DNA from: Hirudo medicinalis
Taxonomy: Eukaryota; Annelida; Clitellata; Hirudinida; Hirudinidae
Length of the DNA: 26,891 nucleotides
Direction: 5' to 3'
NCBI GenBank assembly: GCA_011800805.1
Contig: MPNW01001022.1
Coordinates: 7,787-34,677 of the forward strand
Shown: positions 1 to 11,600 of the stretch, piece after piece
Layout of the letters: every line of letters starts with the position of its first letter
Numbering within the stretch: the stretch's first letter is position 1
Program-made: the position numbers and the translations under genes
Notes under the pieces: generated by a model
Told to the model about the DNA's origin: nothing
What the model saw: the letters and a program-made list of their open reading frames with translations, nothing else
The model's database searches: none

Positions 1-571
1 ATACCACGCTCAGGCGAGCCGGTTGAACTAAACCATTATTAAAAGCCTATGAAATCATCGCTAGCCGGTTGAACTTCTAACGTCCTGAATGGAAAATTGA
101 GCGAACCAAATTTAAAACAAAAAACATCTAATTAACCGCAATTCATTTGCCAATATTTTCGTCTATTCAGAATTTTGAAATTGTGATCCAATTTTTATTT
201 ATAATTCAATATCTGCGGACAGCTCCATACGCTGATTAGTAAGAACATGGCACAAATTCTAACGTCCTGAATGGAAAATTGAGAGAAACCAAATTTAAAA
301 CAAAAAACATCTAATTAACCGCAATTCATTTGCCAATATTTTCGTCTATTCAGAATTTTGAAATTGTGATCCAATTTTTATTTATAATTCAATCTCTGCG
401 GACAGCTCCAAGGACTTAACCATTGCTAAAAGCCTATGAAATCTTCGCTAGCCGGTTGAACTTCTAACGTCCTGAATGGAAAATTGAGCGAACCAAATTT
501 AAAACAAAGAACATCTAATTAACCGCAATTCATTTGACACTATTTTCATCTATTCAGAATTTTGAAATTGT
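1..571. repeat. Tandem repeat array, three imperfect copies of about 180-205 bp
   Basis: A unit beginning near ttctaacgtcctgaatgg recurs at 75, 257 and 461, so the spacing is about 182 and then 204 bp. The shared part runs through aaaacatctaattaaccgc and a segment ending in tgcggacagctcc. Copies 1 and 3 also carry an upstream segment (taaaagcctatgaaatc, then ctagccggttgaac) that is missing from copy 2. Copy 3 stops at the N at 571. No coding potential is seen. It could be a satellite or a tandemly duplicated non-autonomous transposon. Confidence 0.85.
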
Positions 572-740
572 NCGCACGGGACCCTTGTGGGCTCTTTGAC
601 ACATTAACGAGCCTCTTTCCCCTATGGGTCCCGTCCCTATCCCGACATTTTGCCCGGTCATAACCCGCTGAACTGGGCAAACCGGGCAACCCGTCTTCAG
701 ACCGCACGGTCCCCGTCTGTCGGTGCTTGCTGGGTAAATA
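572..740. other. GC-rich block of unknown nature directly after an N
   Basis: This stretch is clearly richer in G and C than the rest of the window, with repeated ccgg, cccg and cggg motifs. It starts abruptly at the N at 571 and fades into AT-rich DNA near 740. A short open frame runs through on the - strand, but it has no recognisable domain. It may be the start of a different contig or part of an unrecognised repeat. Confidence 0.5.
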
Positions 741-844
741 GTACGTTGGTTTAACGTTTCAGTAAATATTATTTGTATCATGGGTAGAATCAGCAGGAAT
801 CAGGGCAGATCTAGAACACTTTCGTGGGGGCCGCACACTCTAAC

Positions 845-1009
845 CAGTGGCGGATTTTAGGAGGTACAGCTGCTAATATTTTTGTCCAAAGTCATAAATT
901 ATTGAAATAAAAGAAAAAATAAAATTAAGATATATTTAATTTATTTTTTATTAGATTTTAAAAATCATGTGGGGGCATGGCTTTCACTGCCACCCTAAAT
1001 TCATCACTG
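845..1009. mobile_element. hAT-type MITE with terminal inverted repeats
   Basis: The left end reads CAGTGGCGGATTTTAGGAGG. The right end, read on the - strand, is CAGTGATGAATTTAGGGTGG, so the two form imperfect inverted repeats with the CAGTG start common in hAT elements. The 165-bp interior is AT-rich and non-coding. An internal segment at 875-911 closely matches 15478-15515. No clean 8-bp target duplication is visible, so the copy is old. Confidence 0.6.
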
Positions 1010-1141
1010 GCTGGAATGTTGGCTGAACAGAAAGATGAAAATTTTAGACTTCAACACATAAACTAACCCTCTTAAAATGATTGCAATGCAATTAAATAAA
1101 AATGTTCATGTTTAATCTACATTTTTACAAGATTCAAAATA

Positions 1142-1440
1142 TTAGGGAAAGAAATACATGAATGATCTCAATAACTCACACTTTAAGTGCAAAATAATAA
1201 TAATAGTTAATTTATAATGCGCCATTTGCATAGCGTCAGAGGCGCCTTGTGTCTTCATTAGCTTCATGTTGGTGTCCTGAAGAGGTGGGTTTTCAGGTGA
1301 CTTTTGAAGAGCTCCAGAGNGGACGAATATGCCGAATTGACCAGATGAGATGATTGCATGATTTGATAATGGAGGCAGAATGTTCTTTAAAGCTGAGATG
1401 AGAATCAAAAGTAACACCGAGGAGTTTAAGAGTAGTAGAA
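1142..1440 (-). mobile_element. CR1/Jockey-like LINE, 3' end of reverse transcriptase ORF plus tail
   Basis: Read on the - strand from about 1427, the frame gives LLGVTFDSHLSFKEH and then IIKSCNHLIWSIRHIR, the segment after the RT palm that is typical of CR1/Jockey-clade LINEs. After the N at 1320 comes ELFKSHLKTHLFR, the usual LINE C-terminus (F..HLKTHLF). A 3' tail with GCTATGCAAATGG and a TTA-rich end follows at about 1234-1190. The fragment is 5'-truncated and frame-disrupted. The same tail is found on the + strand at 4984-5016. Confidence 0.75.
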
Positions 1441-2117
1441 GAAGGAAAAAAAAAAAGAACTTTCTTGAGGCTTTCAAATAAAATGTTTCAGCAAATCAAA
1501 TTTTAACAAGTATGAAACTAAATGTGTGCAAGTATTCTGTCTGCAACTACTTCCATAATTCTAGAAAATGAAAATAAGAGAGACGATTGAAGACCTTGAA
1601 TATCAAAAAAAGATCGTGAAAAAGTGTATGTGCCAAGAGTCAATGAAATGGCCATTTTTAGATCTGGTTTGAACTAAACTATTTTAATCTGGACGAAGCT
1701 GAAGGATACTAATGCTATTTCCACAACTTAAAGGAAGATATTAGTCGAGGTTTTAGTCTTTAAAAAGAGGACAAAATTCTTCAAATTACACTGAAACATC
1801 AGATGGGTACTTGTCTCCATTTGCCATGTAAAAAGTTTTTTGACAGCTCTGTAAATATCTTTCAGAAAGTTTTTCCAGCTATGAAAAATTAAAGTCACCA
1901 ATATCCTTCAAACTGAATCTAATTGAAAATGTTTGAGGAATGATTCCCAATAAATTATAAGGAGATGGAAAGACATTTTGCAAAAGGAGAGCAGCAAGAA
2001 TCTATAATGAAGGCCTGAAATGACATGGTAATATTATAAATATGGAGGATATTTAGAGGCAATTAACAAAGTTTTATATAAAATATAAACTTTCTAATAT
2101 TTAGAAGTCAGATACGA
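1441..2117. other. Non-coding stretch, nothing recognised
   Basis: AT-rich sequence without long open frames or recognisable repeats. The start of the LINE fragment to its left may extend a little into it. Confidence 0.6.
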
Positions 2118-2358
2118 TGGAACTACTTTTGGCAGCCTCAAAGTTTAGGTGATAAATTTTCTCTGCCTGTTAAAATCTAGAACATTTCTACGAGGTACTT
2201 CTGCTTCTCCTTATTTCTAAATTTGTCACTTTACAGTATCTTGACATAACCCATATCTCCTCATGACCCAATTTTCCTAGTCTTTTAATCGTCCTGTTGC
2301 ACTTTTCTCTCCAAAGTCTCGATATCCTTCATGAAGTGTGGTTTCCATACTTGTATGT
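2118..2358 (-). mobile_element. 3' fragment of the same CR1-like LINE family as 25240-26700
   Basis: This stretch aligns along its length with about 25270-25530. Shared blocks include the actacttttggcagcctcaaa region, the ttctacgag..cttctgcttctcc region, and the segment around cctcatgacccaattttcctag. It therefore encodes, on the - strand and with many disruptions, the C-terminal end of the LINE ORF2. It lies just upstream of POLR2F. Confidence 0.7.
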
Positions 2359-2575
2359 AAAAGTAAAAGTTTGCATGTTTACTAATTCTAATAATATTTG
2401 GATATTTAGTATACTTTAAAATAGCTTTTTTTAATATTCGAATACATATAACTATTTAGTATCTTTGCTTAGTTTACTTCGTTGAAGCCTCGCGTGCTAT
2501 TGACTGCGCTTGTTTTGTGGGTGTGCGGTCCATATTTACAGAGCCTCAAATTCAACTTTATTATTTAGATAACAA
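2359..2575 (+). promoter_or_regulatory. POLR2F upstream region / presumed promoter and 5'UTR
   Basis: About 220 bp separate the LINE fragment from the POLR2F start codon. The last 110 bp contain a locally GC-richer patch (gcctcgcgtgctattgactg and ttttgtgggtgtgcggtcc), as expected near a transcription start. A tttattatttag stretch ends 5 bp before the ATG and resembles a splice acceptor, so a 5'UTR intron or trans-splice site is possible. No TATA box can be assigned with confidence. Confidence 0.35.
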
Positions 2576-3373
2576 ATGGCTGATGATAGGGACGACGAGT
2601 AAGTATTATCCATCGGAATTTGTTAGAACGAATCATTGGCGTATTATTCTTTAAGCTCAACGTTTGCAATCGTTGGAGACATTGCAGTGCGATACAAATT
2701 TAACTTGATACCCACTATCAAATCGTTTAATGAGAACAACTTAGTCTAGTACGCAAAAGGCATTAAATCTGCCAGTGCTTACAACGATAATAAACTTTTT
2801 TTGCGAAACGTGTCGTAGGATTATAACTTTTCCCTAATGTGTTAATTTGCTTTAAATAGTTTTATTTTCGAAATGCACTTGCGTTTTACAAAAATTAGAC
2901 TTCAAATAGGGGAGATTTTTGTTTTGTATTTTGATCAAACTGTCTTACTTATACATCTCTTATTTATTGTAAACCTACTTAAGTTTTGAAATAATTTTAG
3001 TTATGAAGGAGATTTTGATGACATTGATGATGATGTCCAAGATGAAGCTGAACCAGTGGAGGATGTTCGAGATCATGTGGACATTTTGGAAAATGGAAGG
3101 AAGGATGAGAAGTCACTCAAAGTTGATCCTGAAAAGAGAATGACCACACCTTATATGACAAAATATGAGAGGGCCAGGGTGCTTGGGACAAGGGCTCTAC
3201 AGATTGCAATGGGGGCTCCAGTCATGGTAGAACTTGAAGGGGAAATTGATCCTTTGGCCATTGCCACCAAAGAATTGAAAGCCAAGAAAGTACCTATGAT
3301 AATCAGGCGTTATCTCCCTGATGGATCATATGAAGAATGGTCTGTAGATGAATTGATTGTCACGGACTTGTGA
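2576..3373 (+). CDS. POLR2F: RNA polymerase I/II/III shared subunit RPB6 (RPABC2)
   Basis: The small RPB6 subunit is common to all three nuclear RNA polymerases and stabilises the clamp and assembly of the largest subunit. There are two coding exons. Exon 1 (2576-2598) starts MADDRDD. The intron is 2599-3000, with donor GTAAGT and acceptor ATTTTAG. Exon 2 (3001-3373) continues the split Asp codon with YEGDFDD. The product is 131 residues; human POLR2F is 127. The N-terminus is acidic (about residues 1-45), as in the family. The conserved core follows, with [20 protein letters not shown], then [15 protein letters not shown], then [13 protein letters not shown], and it ends in [11 protein letters not shown]. 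The ATG is the only one fitting the acidic N-terminus. The gene looks intact and faces DNAJC10 tail to tail. Confidence 0.97.
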
Positions 3374-3426
3374 ATTTAATCTTAAAAGCATCTTTGACTG
3401 AATTTGTTTTGCTACCTGTACAAAGG

Positions 3427-3432
3427 AATAAA
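3427..3432 (+). terminator. POLR2F polyadenylation signal AATAAA
   Basis: A canonical AATAAA hexamer lies 54 bp after the POLR2F stop codon and is followed by T-rich sequence. Confidence 0.7.
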
Positions 3433-4222
3433 TTTTTATGTTATATATTTCAGCAGTTGAATGTAACTTGTTGAACTAACCTCATAGCTTGAAATCAGAG
3501 TAAAATTTTGCTATTAATTTTTAGTTTCACTAATTTGATTCAGAACTAAAATCATCTGCAGTGACTATCAAAAACTCATGATTAATTTATCCTCAAATTG
3601 CAGCCATTGGGGATTATTTAGCTACATACTAGATACAAAAGAAGTAATGATGCATGCTTCCATGAGTGGTCTCCTACCTTCTTAAAAATATCAGAAATGA
3701 TATCATTGGTTTTATTCTTCTTTTTTTTTGGCAATATGCTGAGCATTGAAGAGGTTCAGACCACATTTACTCTGACAAAATAGACAAGCATCGATTATAC
3801 AGTCATTTGTATTAGTTACTAATCTCATCAGCTTAAGATCCATGGAATATATATAGGACAACTCAAGTAAGAAGCCGGCATGAGGTGAACAGTCCACGAT
3901 TTATCAATCCCTGAATCACTAGAAAATACTTATGCATGTATTCAGCACAAAAAGCATTATCAAAATTTTCCATTTATTGTCATGAACAAAACATGGTAAG
4001 TATACTTAAGCCCTAACCACTCAATATTCTATCAAAGGCAGATGTCATGGGAAATCTCTTGAGAGAACTGTGTACTCAATATGGGACTCAACAAATCTGA
4101 TAACATCAAATAACACAATGAACAAAACAACTTTCATTAAGTCAAGTTCTGGATGGAAATTTGCTTTGAAAGTAAGATCAAGTACTCCAGAGATTCATGA
4201 GAGCAGATGGCATTCTTGAGAT
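3433..4222. other. Convergent intergenic region with DNAJC10 3'UTR
   Basis: This stretch lies between the two convergent genes. On the - strand an AATAAA hexamer is present at 3978-3973, about 245 bp after the DNAJC10 stop codon, and another at 3716-3711. Either could end the DNAJC10 transcript. No ORF or repeat is recognised here. Confidence 0.5.
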
Positions 4223-5648
4223 CTATAATTCATCTTTTTTGAGGGTGTCTTTTGCCTGAGCAAAGGGATGATTGGGATGCTTAAATGTTAATAATGTTAT
4301 TTATTTCTAGAATCCTGCTTTCAATCAACATAAAATGTTTATTTATTACCAAATTTTGAGCATCAAGCAAACAAAAATGTCAGCTTGGAACTTAGGTGTA
4401 AAGAAAGGATGTTTTATCTGCAATTACAGCAATTTTCAAATTTCTATTGTTTGCCTAATTTCTTCAACTCAACAAGCTTATTTGAATGCGCTTTCGATAC
4501 TTATTCATGTAAATACTCAATATTCCTTTTGCAACAACTCATTAAAATTGCAAACTGAAAATTAAATGTTCAGCCTTTACATGCCTTTTCAAATATGTAA
4601 ACACATTATTTGAGTAATCATGTATTTGAATTTGCTTTATTTGCTTTACTCTGATCAAGTGCGATGGTTGTTTCACGCTACTGCCATTAGAAGAATGAAG
4701 AATGCAAGTGAATGCAGAAGTATCATCAATGTATGAGTTAATGCTTATATGAATAGAAAATGTGACTAGAATGTGAAGTAAAAACACGACACTCACTTTC
4801 ACAGGAACCATCTTGCTGAGATAATCAATGATGTAATTGGCATCTTGACTATTTATATCACTGCCGTAGTAATTCTGCACAATCAATATATTTCAAATGA
4901 CTATTTGCTCTATTATTTGACATGCAAATTCTGAGTCAGAACAACAATGTCATTAATATTTTTTTGAAAAAAGTGCTTCTGAAGCTATGCAAATGGTGCA
5001 TTATAAATTAACTATTTTATTATTATTATTATTATTATTATTAATATTATTAATTAAAATGAGCATGGCTTTAACAATCATATAAACTATTATGTTCAAA
5101 ATGTCCTCACATGGTAGATCAGAATCAGAACCTAAACTTAACATTCGGCAAAGAATTTGACAAACCTGTGAATAATCACTGGAATCAGTGCCCGCCTGAT
5201 AGAATCTGACACTAGGATAAGCCTGCACACCAGCTCGTTGACAAAGTTTGGGACTTTCATCACAGTTGACTTTCCCAGCTCTGACCTTACCTCGCAGCTC
5301 CTGGAAACAAAAGTGAGAAAACTTTTAAACTATTGGTAGCACAATAATTTCAATGGAGAAATATATGACAATAAAAATAAAACTGTAAGAAGTGATGTTA
5401 CTTAATTTTATCATCAAGTGCTTAGTTTTAAAAATTATAAACTAACACTTGCAACTCTTTCAAATTCAGGGGCAAAGACTTGGCAGTGGCCACACCAAGG
5501 AGCATAGAAATCAATCACCCAAGGCTTAGGGCTTTTGAATACTTTGCTTTCAAAATTGTTATCATTGAGTTTATGTGTCTTGCTAGGTAGGAATTCAAAT
5601 GCCCATGCTCTGATGGACTGAGCATCACGATACCATCCATTATAGACA
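4223..5648 (-). CDS. DNAJC10: DNAJC10 exons 17-20: fourth thioredoxin domain and KDEL tail
   Basis: Exon 17 (5648-5447) begins [15 protein letters not shown] and carries [19 protein letters not shown], with CGHC at 688-691. Exon 18 (5300-5166) has [12 protein letters not shown] and the cis-proline loop VQAYPS (Pro732). Exon 19 (4874-4797) encodes the last helix, [13 protein letters not shown]. Exon 20 (4279-4223) is 57 nt and ends KKDEL then TAG, the ER retrieval signal. It starts after an acceptor reading ACATTTAAG. Confidence 0.94.
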
Positions 5649-8600
5649 CTGCACAAGTGATAAAATCGAAGGTATTAGTCTTCTGTCAAATTATGGCACA
5701 TCCACCTATTCCTAAAGCATAGAATATTTGCACATTAGTGCCATATGACTGCACACTACACATTATTCTATTGCATCAAGACAATAAGTTATAATGTTAA
5801 AGTCAAATTCTATCGTTATTGCTACACGGAATAAGAAGAACACTCACGGATCATGTAAAATTAATCATGGGAAAATTAATCACAAGAAAATTCATAGTCT
5901 AAAAATGTCTTAAGAAAAATTATTTTCCAATTTTTATTTTCATGTATTCAGAAAATTATAAAGAACACATATTACTAAATTCAGAATGGCTAAATTAACA
6001 TGTGCTTGAAATTTCTTTACGTACGTGATGTGCATTAATAAATGAGAGTGTGCATGCATGTGTTTCTGCTGTTTTTTACACAACAGCAATTGATATTTGA
6101 TATTGATGACAGCAATATCAATTGATGCCGTTTGTTTGATGAAGCGATCGGCATGCTATATAAATTTACATACATGTTTGCTAACAACAAACAGTAGAGA
6201 TTTACTAGTATACAATAAAAACCATTGTCATTTCTCGATACAAACATTTCATTATATTCTCATGTATTACAAAAACAAAGATCGCTCACAAAATCACAAA
6301 ACACGTGGGGTGTAGTTCGTTTTTGCAAAAAACTAACCAGTGTCAAAATTAAATTCGCAAGTCATTTTGCTCTGGCACAGCTCTGAAAACATGTAAACGT
6401 GGTTACTATAGTTTCTTTACAAAGTCTAAAATGCTTTGTTGCTTTTTGCATTTCACAGTCTGCTTGAAAATAAATGCTTCAATATTACTGATGTTGTCTA
6501 AAACAGTTTCATCCCCTACAAAAGAACCATACCGTCAAATTTTTTGTAGCATTTCTACCATCTCACCGGCAGAGGGAATTGGTTCCAAATCTTCGTCCGC
6601 ATCTTCTTCATCCCCTTCATCATTGCCACAATGCAGATATGCTTGTCTGTGCTGACTGCACTCTTGATACAATATTTACATTGGTGATCAAGTAATGTCG
6701 TCTTTGTCGATGTCTATGTAATCTCGGAATTACCGGAATTGATGGATAACTCCTGTGCCTCCTCTTCCAAGATAGCATCTGTAAAGCTTGATTTTTCTGC
6801 CACTTCCGCAAGTATTTCTGCAGATGCATGGCAATGTGCCTGAAACTCATAATCAGACACAGTGCATCCAGCAGTTCGAGATTGTTTCCTTCTTCATGTC
6901 ATTCCAGGCTGATCTCAGGAAGTTCATTGCATCTAGAAGGGAAGGGGTGTACCCTGCCTTCTTTTCATCTTGGAGCAGGTATTGGAATAATACATCAACA
7001 TATTCCTATAGTACACCTTAAGCACTTGGATTATCCCCTGGTCCATTGGTTGGAGCTTACTCGTTGTGTTAGGTGGGAGGTAAAACATCTTAATGGCCTT
7101 GAGATCAGGAACATCTGGATGAGCTCTGCAGTTGTCCATGATTAGTGCCTTCCTTTTTTCTGTTTGGAACTTCCTGCCCCACTTTTTCACCCATGCACTG
7201 AATAGATCTCCCATGATTTGGATGGTCATTGTAATCGCTTGGGAGAATTTTGGTCTGCTTAAAGCATCTGGGATTCTTGGACTTTCCCATAACTTAGAGC
7301 AGGAGTTTTTGGCTTCCGTCCATGTCCATCCATGCATGCAGCAACTAGCATTGTAAGTTGGTCCTTCGACTTTTTTCCACCAAGCGACAAGCCTACCCTT
7401 GAAACGCCATAGTCTTCTCTGAAGGCATTTCAAAAACATCCCAGTTTCATCAGCATTAAAAATGTTTCGAGTCTCATAGGTATCTAAAATTGTGCGCATT
7501 TGATTGTTAGGCCATGAATCCACTTGCTCCTGTTGAACCACAGCGCTCTCCACAAATTGCTTTGAAGACAATATTGTGCTTCTTTTTGAAACAATCCAGC
7601 CATCCCTGACTTGCTTTAAAGTCCTAGCTTTGCAAGTCCTAGCAAGGATGTCTGCCTTCTCCATCAGCATGGGACCATTGACGGGAAGTGTTTTCCTCAA
7701 TATTTTGGAACCATTGAAACACTGCATCGTCGACATCTTTTGCTCAGCCACTCTAAGTTTTACCTTGCTGGATCAAAGAAAGACTTCTAGTACATTCGCT
7801 TTGCCACGTCAGCCTTCTTTTTCCATCCTGAAATAGAAATGCTGGAATGCCATGCTGATGACTAAGGTCTGCCAGTTTTGTTCCTTTTTCTAGCTGCAGT
7901 TTGATTTCATATTTTCTCTATTGACTGATTGTCCAGTTTTCTCTTAACACCTCCAAACATTTTTAGAACGAAAAAATTAAACTGAATAGCTACAGCATGT
8001 TATCCTCAGACAAGATAAACAAGAGTGAGTGAATTGGGTTTGGCGACATAAAAAAATCTACATAACTGATGAGAGAATGCTACGACAAAGTGGGAATTTG
8101 GAAGTTCCACTTCAAAAGCTGACGATTAGTCAAGGGGATCGAGATAACCGATGTTAAGTGTGGAATTTGTCCCTCTTTTGCACTCGAGATATTAGGGTTT
8201 GACATAAAAGAATCGACATAACCGAAGAGAAAATGCTAAGACAAAGGGAATTTGGTGGTTCTCCTTAAAAAAAGTTGACTAATAGGATTGGAGAGGTCAA
8301 AATAAATGGGGCCGACTCTAATATAAATGTAAAGATTCAATTAATTAAATTATTACATGCATGTAATATCACAAGCATCAACAATATATAATGTGTAATG
8401 TAATATACGATGCATTACATGTAATTAATCAGAGTCTGGAGCAATAACAACCACGATTTAATGTAGCACCAGTTAATGAAAAAGTTAACAGAATACATGA
8501 ACAGCAGGCTATGACCCCAGAGTAATATATATACTCTTCAGATCAGAAGATATCATTAGACGATCTGAGGTTCAGGCGATGAGTATCTGGTAAGGTGATT

Positions 8601-11600
8601 CCCGTCGTGTGGTTTGCATATGTTGCAATCAATATTAAATAATTAATATAAAATTATTAAATAATTAAACTTGAAATCTAACTCTTCAATGTACAAATTT
8701 AGAAAAGTCCAGGGAGGAGGGTAACAGAAATTCAGGGAGGGATCAAAAGAAATTAAATGATCTGAGGAACTGGCGTGACTTAATGAGGTATGGTAAGGTG
8801 ATTCTCTTTGCATGGCCTAGCATATTGTTGCATGTCAATTGATAAGCTATATTAAATGGCAACCTGAAAGTCCAGGAAGGAGAGCAACAGAAACTCATGG
8901 AGGGCAGCTGGAATTCTAAGAGTGTTTTAGACGATAAATTTTCCACGTGACAAATTTTCCAGATACCAACACTCACTGAAAGATGGCATTATCAGTCCTC
9001 CCTCTGGGGTAGAGTCTGATTGATGGATAAGACTGTACATTGAGAGATTGGCAAAGGCTTCTGTGCTCTTGACAGTCAACTTGTCCGACCTTGACATTTT
9101 TCATATCTGACAGCATCTTTGAAATATTGGGGACAAAATGAATTTATCAGTAAGCCAAAATTGTGCTTTTGTATGTAGTTTTAAAATGATGAGAATTGAA
9201 GTGTGGGAAAAATTAAATCTATTGTTGATTTCCAAGAACAACATTTCATACTTTTAGGCTTTCAAAAACCTCAGATTAAATAGAGAAAATTGATTTATCT
9301 GGCAAACTAAGTGGTACATGTTACTGGAGTTATTGATGTAGTGAAGGTTTGCAACACTGGCTAGAGCTGATTTGATCTTATTGAAGATTTTGCACTGATT
9401 GATTTTCCATGTCAACTGATGGTTATGTTGATTTGTGCTTCCTAGCAGGGTATATAGAGGGGCAGATATCATGGAAAAAAGGAGGATGAAGGCTCTGTAA
9501 TAGCAAATCATGCCAATAGACTGTCTCAAACCCACAGTCTCTAGGTATAGGGGAAAATTGATGATGGCCAGTGTTTTCATTTTGGGGGTGAAACTCCACT
9601 TGCTGGCAATTTATTGCCTACGAAAACAACAGAGGCCTGGGCAAAAACACATTTATCCAGGCTGATTCATAGATTACGCTCTTCAAGCCTTCGGAAGACA
9701 ATTTTTAGATGTCCTAAATGATCACTGTTGCTGTTCGAGGCAATCAGGATATCATCAACATATACACAAACAAATGCAGATCTTGAAATATTCCATCCAT
9801 GAACCTTTGGAAAGTCTGAGTACCATTTCATGCCAAATGGCATGCAAGTGAACTCAAAGAGATCAAAAATGGTTGTTACTGCAGTCTTGGGGATGTCAGT
9901 AGGATGAACAGGGATGTTGTAATAAGCTTTTAATAAATCTAATTTGCTGAAGATGGACTTGCCACTGAGATGATTGGTTATATCAGAGATTCTGGGTAGA
10001 GGGTATCTGTCAGGTTTGGTGACACTGTTAAGCTTGCGATAATCTCTGCATGGTCGCCACTGACCGATCTTTTTGGGAGCCATATGCAGTGGGCTCGAGC
10101 AGGGATTATTTGATTGTCGAGTGATTCCAGCTTTTAACATCATAGAAAATTCTAACTTGTCAGCCTCAAACTTGTCAGGGGAAAGTTGTCAGAAACAACT
10201 TGTGAACAAATCAGTTGATTGGATGTTAGCTCAATTACGTGGTGTGTGGATGATGGAGCTATTGGAATGCCATCTACCTGCCAAGGGCCAACGAGGCTAA
10301 GTGACTAATCAAGCCACTAAGGCTTTGATATACAGAAGGGCATTCCATAATTAAATTGATTTTTTTATCTCGAATGGAAACTGGAATGCTTAGTAGCAAT
10401 GAAGGGAGAATTATGGATACTGCAGATCAGGTGTCCATCAAAAATGTCAATCTGTGATCTGTGGTGTCACGCTTCATGGATAACGCAACACAAAATGTAG
10501 GGGCACCATCACTGGTCACAACTGACTGGGCCCTTTCTAGTTTTTTGGCTCTTTATGGGGGGGTTGGGTGAAGCATTTCATAACCGGACCACTCGGATAT
10601 TTCGTTTGTCAGGCCACAAGCACCATGAACGACAAGATCTAGCCTCTGGACCAAAATAAATGTGTGCTCAGCAGATCTTGGGTCGCTGATCTTTGGAATC
10701 TGTCACACCACATCTTCAATGGCCCCAATTTGCTTAGTGCACGAAGATGCTATGAAGCCCTGCCAGTGAGAGGGGTGTCTTGGAATAGTTGGTCAATCAG
10801 TTCAATATTGTTCGGCATTGATTGGACATTAACTTCAGTCTTGAGTCTGTCATATTTCATTGATTCTATCGTGGCAGTATCGAGACACATGATTATGGTC
10901 GATGGAAGGACCATTAGAGCGTGATGAAATTTTGTGGAGCTCACCAATATAAAGTGTGACTCCAGAATTCGAAACCAAGCCCAGTTTTTCATTTGGGCTG
11001 AAAGCGGCTGCCTTAATTGACACTGAAGACGAATGTGATTCCATGTTTGATGTCGTGGTCAACAGTGAAGTGCTTGTACTTTGAGTTTTATTTCAACACA
11101 AATTCAAATGCCTATAACCCATTCTGAAAAGTCGATGCCCTAGAGCCAGTCTGGTTTAAGTTTTTTTTCTTGCGGGGATGTACGCTCATTTCATAAATTA
11201 TCAATGCGTGAAGCTACTAATAGATAATGAACTCCCCTAGAACAAATCCTTTGCTGTTTTAAGGTAACAAATTTCCTTAATTGTTATGAGTTTAATATTT
11301 ATGTACAAAATATATTCATAATTTTCTCTGTGTACTGAATGAAAACTTTGAAAAAAGGCAAAAAGTACCTTAGCGAGCTTCCTCCATTCAGGAGCCAACT
11401 GCTGGCAAGGTCCACACCACGGGGCATAAAAATCAACCAACCAGGTTTCTTCAAATGACCTTGAAGTCACTAACAGTTGGAAAGAATCAGGAATCAATAT
11501 CATAACTGTGGGCTTCAATATGTCCTTCAAAACCAATCAGTTATTCAAATTATATTTCATTAGTATTTTAAATTATATTATTACCACAGAAAAAGTATTT

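Noticed and set aside
1..571. CRISPR-like repeat array
   Set aside because: Units are about 180-205 bp and the DNA is eukaryotic, without short repeats or regular spacers.
1142..1477. Leu/Phe-rich 111-codon - strand protein with a membrane segment
   Set aside because: The hydrophobic run comes from poly-T and ATT-like DNA. The neighbouring frame shows LINE RT motifs instead.
4542..4886. 114-codon - strand open frame as a separate gene
   Set aside because: Its first part is DNAJC10 exon 19. The rest is read-through past the GTGAGT donor into the intron.
6828..7145. + strand open frames at 6788-7145 and 7576-7836
   Set aside because: They are antisense to the Tigger transposase and have no domain of their own.
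11237..11536. Thioredoxin-like 99-codon ORF as a stand-alone small thioredoxin
   Set aside because: The central 52 codons are DNAJC10 exon 15, bounded by good splice sites; both ends are intron.
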